Shown here one piece after another: positions 17,531 through 24,683 of a stretch of DNA of 29,619 nucleotides. Source of the stretch: an uncultured Lentisphaeria bacterium (GTDB lineage: Bacteria > Verrucomicrobiota > Lentisphaeria > JABSQK01 > CAJWLW01). How positions within the stretch are numbered: position 1 is the first letter of the stretch; each line of letters opens with the position of its first letter. The notes beneath the pieces were generated by a model. It worked only from the letters and a program-made list of their open reading frames with translations, did not search any database and was not told the DNA's origin. Position numbers and translations under genes: made by a program. The stretch covers positions 1 to 29,619 of the forward strand of contig CAJWLW010000027.1 of assembly GCA_913042885.1 (NCBI GenBank), written 5' to 3'.

Positions 17531-18589
17531 ATGGGTGAAGAAAAAATATCATCGAGCGAATCCGAGGGCGCGTTCAACGAATTTATCAATGAGCAGCTCG
17601 AAGAGGTCCTCGACCACATCATCAACGAAGGCGATGTGGATATGTTGGGCGACAGCGGCAGCGATATAATCGTTGAAATGGACGACATCCAGCCGCCGAA
17701 GTTCGTCTATGGCGACGAAGGCGGCCCCGGTGCCGGTGGCGGCGGGCTGGGACCTGGCAACGATTCAAAGCGCATCCGCTTCAGCCTGTCGTTCGACAGG
17801 TTCATGGATTTGGTGGCGGAGCGCCTGAGTCTACCCAACCTGGTCAAGGAGGGACAAGGCCGGATCAAGGAAGTGTCGTACGAATTCAAGACCTTTGGGC
17901 AGTCCGGCGTGCTGCTCGACAAGAAACGCACATTCAAGCGGGCGCTGCGCAGCAGCATCGGTACTGGCACGTACCGGCCGCAGGACGACGAGTACGAGGT
18001 TTTGATCCGCCGTCGTGACCGCCGCTACAAGCTGCCGGAGCGCGTCGAGAAGCCGCGGTACAAGGCAGTCGTCTTCTACATGGGTGACATCTCGTACTCC
18101 ACCTACGGCGAGCGACTCAAGCTTGAGAAACGGGTCGTCAACTTCATCCATAGCTGGCTCAACTACAATTACGGCCCAGACAACGTCGATCACCGTTTCG
18201 TGGTGCACGATTCCGAAGCATACGAGGTGATGGCGGAACAGTTTTACGACATCGCGAACGCCGGCGGCACGCGTGCAGCCATCGCGTTCGACCTCGTGGC
18301 ACAGATCGCAATCAATGAATACGACCCGATGGACACGAATTTCTACGGCTTCTATTTCGGCGACGGGGAGATTTTCGAGGACGACGCCAAGGAGATCATC
18401 CATATCCTGGAGAAGGATTTCCGGCCGATCTTCAATCGCATCGGTGTCGTCGAAGTCAAGCCGAGCAGCATCAGTCATCTGTACAAGTGCATTGCCGACG
18501 TTTTCGAAAACGACTCGATCATAAGGCTGGGAAAACTGACTGACAAAGGCTCGATCATCGACGTCATCAAAGTCCTTTTCGGAAGCTGA
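17531..18589 (+). CDS. DUF444 family protein (YeaH/YhbH type, vWA-like)
   Basis: This 352-residue protein is the usual partner of PrkA. After an acidic, flexible N-terminus with a Gly-rich stretch (62 to 76), residues 175 to 345 form a von Willebrand A-like domain. It keeps a full metal-ion-dependent adhesion site: FYMGDISYST with Asp 186, Ser 188 and Ser 190, the Thr in AGGTRAA (247) and Asp 278 in YFGDGEIF. Family members commonly read DVSGS at the first site, so DISYS is a conservative variant. The ATG at 17531 follows the PrkA stop by 37 bp; an upstream in-frame ATG at 17471 lies inside the PrkA gene. Its stop is two bases before spoVR. YeaH is known to associate functionally with YeaG; an adaptor role here is inferred. 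Confidence 0.94.
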   Translation: MGEEKISSSESEGAFNEFINEQLEEVLDHIINEGDVDMLGDSGSDIIVEMDDIQPPKFVYGDEGGPGAGGGGLGPGNDSKRIRFSLSFDRFMDLVAERLSLPNLVKEGQGRIKEVSYEFKTFGQSGVLLDKKRTFKRALRSSIGTGTYRPQDDEYEVLIRRRDRRYKLPERVEKPRYKAVVFYMGDISYSTYGERLKLEKRVVNFIHSWLNYNYGPDNVDHRFVVHDSEAYEVMAEQFYDIANAGGTRAAIAFDLVAQIAINEYDPMDTNFYGFYFGDGEIFEDDAKEIIHILEKDFRPIFNRIGVVEVKPSSISHLYKCIADVFENDSIIRLGKLTDKGSIIDVIKVLFGS

Positions 18590-18591
18590 TC

Positions 18592-20220
18592 ATGCGGACA
18601 ATCAGAACAAATCCGGAGCTTCATCACCTTGAACAGCGTGTGTTGCATTACGCCAAGGAATTCGGCCGCGACCTGCCGGAGATGCGTTTTTATATCCTCG
18701 ACGCCAACGAATTTTCGGCGTTACTCGAGAAGGATGTCTATCCGATCAGCCCGGCGAATATCTGGGAAGGCCGCAACATAATCAACCGGCGTTTCCGGAT
18801 CGAGAGCGGCCAGGAGAGTGCGTTGTATTACGAAGTGGTGCAGACAGGCAACCCGAGTTACGCCTATCTGAACGACACCAACAACGCGATGACCCAGGCG
18901 AGCGTGATGGCGCATGTGGTCGGGCATTGCGAATTTTCGCAGCTCAACGTGCTGCGCGACATGAACCCGGACCGTACCGAGTTCGTCATGCACCTGGTGC
19001 GCAAGGTCAACATGGGCCGGTCCCAGATGGGCGAGCGTGATTACCTGGCCTACTGGAACGCTGTGGAGTCGGCGTCACCGCTGATCGCGCCCAACTCCCA
19101 GTTCAACCTGGACGTGGCGGTGCAGACGGAATCTAACGCGGGACCGGGCAGCGAGCAGGAGATCGAAGGGAAACAGTCGGTCCCGTGCCGGATGCCGTAC
19201 TCATCGACCCTGGACTCACTGCTCAATCAGAATACGTCGGACAGTAATGAGTTGTTCCAGCACGAGGTGCTGCAGAAACGACGTCACGAGACCCTGAGTC
19301 GCAAGGGTTTCAAACTGGTGGCGCCGTGCCAGGACGTGCTTGGGTTTCTGAGCCACCATGCGCCGGCGAGCCGCGCCGAGCGGGCAGTGCTCGACTACAT
19401 CTACACCGTGCACACGCCGCACGACTTCGTCGTCCGCACACAGATCATGAACGAAGGCTGGGCAATGTACTGGGAGAAAAAGATCATGCTGGAGCTGTTC
19501 CGCGAGGAGTCAGTCAAGGGCATCATCGATTATTCCAAGGTATTCTCCAGCGTCTGCTATCCGCGGCCGTACTTCATGCGCAATCCGTACCACCTCGGCT
19601 ATCACATGTGGAATCACGTCGAGCAGCTGTATCGCGACGGCAAAGTGACGCTCGACTACCTGGAAGAAACCGACCTGCAGAAGAAAGAAAACTGGAATCG
19701 CCCGAACGTGACGGCCGACCCGATCGAGGCAATGGGTCATCTCGTGAGAACGACGACCGACTATGAATTTCTGCGCCGTTTCCTGAGTGTCGACCTGGTT
19801 GAGGAGTTTCATCTGAACCGCATCCCGCGGGCGATGGCGCGCCAGGCCGGCATCAAAGCCAACGACGTTGTACGTGAAGACGAGCGTTGGGTATGGCTCA
19901 ATCCGTACCCGATCAAGGATGAGATGCTCAATTTCTTTACGCACTTTCATCGGCCGCGGATCTATCTGATCGACGCCGATTTCCTCGAAGGCGGGCTGCT
20001 GATGTATCATCGCGATGATCAGCGGGCACTGCGGAAGGAGTGGATCAAACCGACGATGAAGAACCTCAACCTCATCTGGAAAGGTCCGGTCTATCTCCTG
20101 AGCCGCGACACGTTGTACGGCTATTCTGCAAATCGCTTTCAAGAAAAAGCCGTCAAGATCCCGCGCTTTCGCCGCGTGGTCGAGCGGATGCGTGAATCGG
20201 AAAAGCCGTTCACGCTTTAA
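18592..20220 (+). CDS. spoVR: SpoVR family protein
   Basis: SpoVR proteins (YcgB in E. coli) were named from a B. subtilis cortex-formation mutant, but they occur widely in non-sporulating bacteria and their biochemistry is not settled. The 542 residues include YPISPANIWEGRN (50 to 62), MAHVVGHCEFSQLN (106 to 119) with an H-x-x-G-H pattern, an acidic, polar segment around 180 to 225, HETLSRKGF, PCQDVLGFLSHHAPAS and the signature QIMNEGWAMYW (284 to 294). These conserved His and Glu residues would suit a metal site, which is my inference. The gene starts two bases after the DUF444 stop with GGAAG as ribosome binding site, so tight coexpression is likely. It does not imply that this organism makes endospores. 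Confidence 0.95.
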   Translation: MRTIRTNPELHHLEQRVLHYAKEFGRDLPEMRFYILDANEFSALLEKDVYPISPANIWEGRNIINRRFRIESGQESALYYEVVQTGNPSYAYLNDTNNAMTQASVMAHVVGHCEFSQLNVLRDMNPDRTEFVMHLVRKVNMGRSQMGERDYLAYWNAVESASPLIAPNSQFNLDVAVQTESNAGPGSEQEIEGKQSVPCRMPYSSTLDSLLNQNTSDSNELFQHEVLQKRRHETLSRKGFKLVAPCQDVLGFLSHHAPASRAERAVLDYIYTVHTPHDFVVRTQIMNEGWAMYWEKKIMLELFREESVKGIIDYSKVFSSVCYPRPYFMRNPYHLGYHMWNHVEQLYRDGKVTLDYLEETDLQKKENWNRPNVTADPIEAMGHLVRTTTDYEFLRRFLSVDLVEEFHLNRIPRAMARQAGIKANDVVREDERWVWLNPYPIKDEMLNFFTHFHRPRIYLIDADFLEGGLLMYHRDDQRALRKEWIKPTMKNLNLIWKGPVYLLSRDTLYGYSANRFQEKAVKIPRFRRVVERMRESEKPFTL

Positions 20221-20273
20221 CAACTTTGTTCCGGGCGCTATCGGTGTTCGAAACTGCAACCTATAAACTTAAA

Positions 20274-22775
20274 ATGGAAATAGAAACTCTCGATCTACGT
20301 CAGTTGCTGGGCTGTCAACGCAAGCGCTCGCTCAGCTTTTCCGCCTTTGTCGAACAGTTCATGGAACACCCCGAGGAGCACCTGCAGACCTCGGCGACGC
20401 TGATCTCGAATGCGATCAAATATTTCGGTTTCGACATCGTCGTGCGCGGCGGCGAGCCGGTGCTGAGCTACAACATCTTCAAGGACCCCTTCTCCAACGG
20501 AGTCAATGCGGTCTACGGACAGGAGTTCTGCATCAAGCACATCGTCGAGGTCATTGAATCTTTCGAGAAGGAATCGAGCCCGAAGCGCGGCATCGTGCTG
20601 GTCGGGCCCCCGGCCTCCGGCAAGACCAACGTGGTCGATCTGATCACCCAGGCGCTGGAGAACTATACAAAGGAAAAGAACGTCAAGCTGTATTCCTTCT
20701 GCTTCCGTTTCGAAGGCGATGACGGTAAGGTTGTGGAGTTGCGTCCGGCTTTTATGCCAAACCCGATCCTGCTCTTCCCGATCATCCTGCAGCAGGAGGA
20801 CGGGACCCTCACCAAGCCGCGCAAGGAGCTGTTCGACTTCATCAACGCGCCGGGGCGTGCAGACAAGAAAGTCGAAATCCCGACGTACTTCCAGTATGCC
20901 AATCTCGACAAGCGCAACCTCGACATCCTCGAGTCTTTGATGCATAGCCCGCGCAACAAGGGCAAGACCCTGTTTGAGATCATCGAGGAATACGTGCGGA
21001 TCGAAGAGATTGAATTTTCCAACGCTCAGGCCAAGGGCATCGCCAATATCGACAACATGCAGGCACTCCGCGTGCAACAGCGCGAGGTGCATCTGGGCAC
21101 CGACGAGATGGAGATCCTCTTCGAACACCTGCCCGGCAAGGTTCTGACGGAGTACCTCGGTGCCATGGTTTCGTCGAATCGCGGAATCCTGCATATTCAC
21201 GACGCTTTCGACATCGATGGCAGCCTGCCCGAGGATGCCTATAAGCCTTTGCTCATGCTGCTCGGCAGCGGACGCATTTCGCTGCAGTCGACCCAGGCTT
21301 CGCTGGATAATACCGTGATCATGACGACCAATCTCGAAGAGATGAACGTGCTGGAGAAGCGACTCTCGGCGCTCAAGCTGCTCGACCGTATTGACAAAGT
21401 GCCGGTTAACTATCTGCTCGACGCTGTTTCCGAGATGGACATCCTGCGGCGCGACATGTGCAACATGCGCCCGACCTACGATGTCGATCCCAACCTCATC
21501 CGTATCGCCGCCTACTACTCCGTCATGACGCGGTTGTTGCCGCCGATGGCCGATACACTGCCGGAAAGCTGGTCTGACGAGAAGTCGAAGCTGTACAACC
21601 AGGTGACCCCGGAGCAGAAGCTTTTCATGTACGCCGTCCACAGCGACGACCCGGTCAACACGATCCGCAACCTGCCGCACTGGCATCCGTTCCGCAACGA
21701 GTGCCTGCAGGTCGGCATCAACATCTTCGAGCCGGACTATTACAAGCAATACATCGCCCACCATCCCGATGCGGTATCGCTGGAGGACTGCGGTCTCTTT
21801 TCCAATGCGCAACTCAAAATGATCGATGATGAGTTCATGCGCACGATGCGTGGTGAGTATTATCCGGACGAGGGCCGCACGGGACTGTCGATCCGGCAGT
21901 TGCAGAATATCATGCGCAGTACGATCGCACATTCTGACGGGCGCAAGGTGACCGTGGGCGTCTTTCTACATCAGCTCGAGCGGATCATCACCGAGGGCCC
22001 GAGTGTGCATCACTGGCTATCGCTCAACGGCCACAACAAGAAGGGACGCCCGCCAGTGTCGCCGCGGCGGATCAACACCGTGCCGCTGGAAGAAGGCGAA
22101 GGTGATTTCGGCGATTACTGTGGCCTGATGAAGGTCGTGCGAGCGCTGTATTACATGTTGATCGCGAAAGAAATCACAGTCGCTACCGTGGACCGCGATC
22201 CGAAGCGGATCGAGATAGACCTGCGCAAGTACCTGCAGCATACGTTGCTGGCGCGCGCCCGTGAGAACCATGCGTTTGCCCACATCATCGTGCCGAAGTA
22301 CACCTTCGTTGACCCGGATACCGGCGAGTCTGTCGATCAGGCCAACGACAACTTCATGCGCTCCATCGAAAAAGTTATGAAGCCGAAAGGCGACCACGAA
22401 GCACTGCGCCACGAGCTGGCCCAGAAATTCCTCGATCTTCAGGACGACGGTGAGCTGCACATACCGGACGGCAAATCCGTAGTGGCCTCGGAGGACGACA
22501 ATCTGCTGCATTGTTTTTCAAAGGAGTACACGGCGTTGTTGTCCCACCGTAAGGCGGTCGAGGGCATTAGCCCGGAGACATTGTGTGAAGCCTTTTTCCA
22601 CAAGCGTAATGACCCGAAGAAATACCGACGGTACGGCGAGGAGATCATCGAACTGGTGGAGACGATCATCAAGAACCTCACCAGCCGCTTCGGCTATTCC
22701 AGAGACATCGCGCTGGACACCGTGGTCTTCGCGCTGCGACACAACGTCGTCGACTTTGCGAAGATGATTTTGTAG
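20274..22775 (+). CDS. Second, enlarged PrkA-like AAA+ protein
   Basis: This 833-residue protein is a divergent paralog of the first PrkA protein. Its core has YGQEFCIKHIVEVIESFE, then Walker A GPPASGKT (111 to 118), GAMVSSNRGILHIHDAFDI (297 to 314) as the Walker B region with Asp 310, and VIMTTNLEEMNVLEKR (348 to 363) as sensor region. Between Walker A and B it shares the VELRPAFMPNPILLFPI layout of PrkA proteins. The C-terminal half is long and helical, with H-x-F and Lys-rich segments I cannot assign. It is about 200 residues longer than common PrkA. The ATG at 20274 is 53 bp after spoVR and has no clear ribosome binding site; a TTG at 20226 is also in frame. Location and similarity suggest it works with the other three products. 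Confidence 0.88.
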   Translation: MEIETLDLRQLLGCQRKRSLSFSAFVEQFMEHPEEHLQTSATLISNAIKYFGFDIVVRGGEPVLSYNIFKDPFSNGVNAVYGQEFCIKHIVEVIESFEKESSPKRGIVLVGPPASGKTNVVDLITQALENYTKEKNVKLYSFCFRFEGDDGKVVELRPAFMPNPILLFPIILQQEDGTLTKPRKELFDFINAPGRADKKVEIPTYFQYANLDKRNLDILESLMHSPRNKGKTLFEIIEEYVRIEEIEFSNAQAKGIANIDNMQALRVQQREVHLGTDEMEILFEHLPGKVLTEYLGAMVSSNRGILHIHDAFDIDGSLPEDAYKPLLMLLGSGRISLQSTQASLDNTVIMTTNLEEMNVLEKRLSALKLLDRIDKVPVNYLLDAVSEMDILRRDMCNMRPTYDVDPNLIRIAAYYSVMTRLLPPMADTLPESWSDEKSKLYNQVTPEQKLFMYAVHSDDPVNTIRNLPHWHPFRNECLQVGINIFEPDYYKQYIAHHPDAVSLEDCGLFSNAQLKMIDDEFMRTMRGEYYPDEGRTGLSIRQLQNIMRSTIAHSDGRKVTVGVFLHQLERIITEGPSVHHWLSLNGHNKKGRPPVSPRRINTVPLEEGEGDFGDYCGLMKVVRALYYMLIAKEITVATVDRDPKRIEIDLRKYLQHTLLARARENHAFAHIIVPKYTFVDPDTGESVDQANDNFMRSIEKVMKPKGDHEALRHELAQKFLDLQDDGELHIPDGKSVVASEDDNLLHCFSKEYTALLSHRKAVEGISPETLCEAFFHKRNDPKKYRRYGEEIIELVETIIKNLTSRFGYSRDIALDTVVFALRHNVVDFAKMIL

Positions 22776-22866
22776 AGCAACGGAAGCCTGCCCGTGAATT
22801 CTGAACGTCACCGTATACGATAGAAGGTTCCCCGCCAAAAAGTATCCTGGTCCCGGGTGCGGCCGG

Positions 22867-22986
22867 CTACAGTTCGTATTGGCGCAGTTCCTCGTCGAAC
22901 AGGAACGACAAGTCGATAGTGGCACAGCCGCTGATCAAGAGAGACAACAGGAGAAGTGTGGCTCGGACTGCGCGGTACAGCGTCAA
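22867..22986 (-). CDS. Probable 39-residue lipoprotein
   Basis: This short frame starts with TTG one base after the stop of the exported coiled-coil protein gene, which suggests coupled translation. Residues 1 to 10 are basic (MTLYRAVRAT), followed by the hydrophobic LLLLSLLISG and Cys 21, so ISGC is a good lipobox. The mature part would be only about 19 residues, acidic at its end (DEELRQYEL). The open frame continues upstream to an ATG at 23067 inside the larger gene, but only the short form gives a proper signal peptide. No ribosome binding site is visible. Size is like entericidin-type lipoproteins; the function is unknown. Confidence 0.5.
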   Translation of the reverse strand: MTLYRAVRATLLLLSLLISGCATIDLSFLFDEELRQYEL

Positions 22987-22987
22987 A

Positions 22988-24454
22988 TCACATCGCGCCA
23001 CTGTGGTCACGGATGATCCCGGTCGTCTGCGTAGCGCGCCATTTTCTGGCGGCGGCGTAGAGGGCACGCGCGGTGTCGAAGGCTGTTTCGGCCTGCTTCA
23101 CGCGGGCGGTGTTCAGGACCACTTGGTAATCCCAGTTACTGAAGACCTGCCGGGCGGTCTTGAGCGTTGCCTGACCGATGAACAGTTGCCGATCGATCTT
23201 TTTGCCGTGGCGCTTCGCCTCCAGGACCATCTTGGCCCATTCACTACGTTCCTTTTCGGTGGAGATCCACTTGGCGTGTTCCGCTATCGCATAGGCCCGC
23301 GACACTGCCTGCTCCGCCCGCTCCTGCAGTTTGAGGACGGTTTTCTCTTTTTTGACCATCATCTGCCGGGCTTTCGACCGTTCGCGATTCACCAGGTCAA
23401 AGGACGACTTGGCCAGCTTGACGAGTTCGCGAGCAGCTTCACGCTCACCCTTGTACTTCGCCACTACCATGCCCGGGCGCATGCCGGTTGGCGGCAGGAA
23501 GTCGACGTCCGGGAGGTCGCGCCGGCTGCCGCTGAACGGTCGGGCGATGGCGCTGAAGAAACTGCCGAGAGCAGAGCGGGCCGGTGGGCCCGGCGTCGCC
23601 GCCATGGCTGTTCCGGCTTCGGTGACTGCTCCGGTTGCGGCCGGTTGCTGCTGCTTGAACACGAGTTCCCGCGTCGTCGGTACCCGGGCAGCGGCGAGCT
23701 CGGTGTTCTTTTTCGCCAGTTCACGGGCCAGCTTGTCCCCGGCTTTCTTGGTCTGGTGCATGGCTTTGATCAGCGCGGTGCGCTGTGCCTTGGTGCCCTG
23801 GATAGCGGTAGCTGCCATTACGAGCTTCGCGAGCCGCACCTGAACATCGTCATACTCCGCACGGATGCCCGCGATCTCCACCGCCACCGCATCGATCCGC
23901 GCATGATCGATCACACGCAGTGGCTCGACCGCGAACGGCACCACGGCGGCTGCTTCGGCAACCTCCGATTCAAGGACCGATGTCGCGGCAACCGGTTCGG
24001 CAACGATCGATGCATCGACCGTCGGGTGGATCTGCGGCACCGGCGACGGGACTGTCCGGCTGGCAAGCATCTGCGTGTGCGCATGCAGGTTTGCCCGGAC
24101 TATCTGATAACGGGCATCGGCCTTTGATTTAAGAAGCTCGTATGCTTCTTCGGCGCTCTCGATGACTGACTGGAGACGGTCAACATTGCGAGTTGCCGAG
24201 GAGAGGTTGCTGCTGCCTCTGGCGCGGGTGAGTACACCTTTGGCCAGGACGGACGCGAAAAATGATTCGCTTTCCCGGCGCAACGACTCCGCCAGTTTCA
24301 CGCGGAGCTCACGCAGCGTTGATGCGTGTTTCGCCACATCGACAGCGGCGGCTTTAGCGGCTTTGAGATTTTGCTCGGAGTGGTGAGCGGAGGCAATGCC
24401 GGAACTGACGACGACAATGGCTCCGCAGAGAATGAGGTTCTTCAGAGTTGCCAT
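22988..24454 (-). CDS. Exported helical coiled-coil protein of unknown function
   Basis: I do not recognise this 488-residue protein. The ATG at 24454 is chosen over the ATG four codons upstream because GGAGAAG stands six bases before it. The protein starts with a clear signal peptide (MATLKNLILCGAIVVVSSGI, cleavage near ASA-HHS). Residues 30 to 125 and 330 to 480 are Ala/Glu/Lys/Arg-rich helices likely to form coiled coils. A Pro/Val/Ala-rich linker near 125 to 165 and a Gly/Pro/Thr segment near 265 to 320 (AATPGPPARSALGSFFSAIA) separate the helical blocks. Such a layout suits an envelope scaffold or spacer. It is followed directly by a probable small lipoprotein gene and converges with the PrkA cluster. 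Confidence 0.75.
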   Translation of the reverse strand: MATLKNLILCGAIVVVSSGIASAHHSEQNLKAAKAAAVDVAKHASTLRELRVKLAESLRRESESFFASVLAKGVLTRARGSSNLSSATRNVDRLQSVIESAEEAYELLKSKADARYQIVRANLHAHTQMLASRTVPSPVPQIHPTVDASIVAEPVAATSVLESEVAEAAAVVPFAVEPLRVIDHARIDAVAVEIAGIRAEYDDVQVRLAKLVMAATAIQGTKAQRTALIKAMHQTKKAGDKLARELAKKNTELAAARVPTTRELVFKQQQPAATGAVTEAGTAMAATPGPPARSALGSFFSAIARPFSGSRRDLPDVDFLPPTGMRPGMVVAKYKGEREAARELVKLAKSSFDLVNRERSKARQMMVKKEKTVLKLQERAEQAVSRAYAIAEHAKWISTEKERSEWAKMVLEAKRHGKKIDRQLFIGQATLKTARQVFSNWDYQVVLNTARVKQAETAFDTARALYAAARKWRATQTTGIIRDHSGAM

Positions 24455-24658
24455 GAACTTCTCCATTGTAGCTGCAAGCCGGTGTTGCCCACAATATATG
24501 ATAGGCTGTGCAGTTGTCCAATCCGGAAATATAAATATGATGGCCCGCGCAACTTATTGTCATGCGTCCTGCGTCACTTTGCGATGCCGGGCAATTATCC
24601 TGTGACATACGCGCGGCATTTGATTTGGTTGCCGTTCGCCACAGAAATTGACTGAAAT

Positions 24659-24681
24659 CGCGCTGGGCCGCCTTCAGCGCG
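24659..24681 (-). terminator. Hairpin after the DUF2079 gene
   Basis: CGCGCTG (24659-24665) and CAGCGCG (24675-24681) form a perfect 7-bp GC-rich stem with a 9-base loop, two bases after the minus-strand stop of the DUF2079 gene. On that strand the stem is followed by ATTTCAGTCAATTTC, a weak T-rich tail, so termination may be partial. Confidence 0.55.
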
Positions 24682-24683
24682 GA

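Noticed and set aside
18592..20220. SpoVR as evidence of an endospore former
   Set aside because: SpoVR is widespread in non-sporulating bacteria, and no other sporulation gene is present in the window.
20295..21932. A 545-codon open frame antisense to the second PrkA gene
   Set aside because: It shows no recognisable domain, has a His/Val/Gln/Asp-rich composition typical of the complement of a GC-rich gene, and lies wholly over a gene with clear AAA+ motifs.
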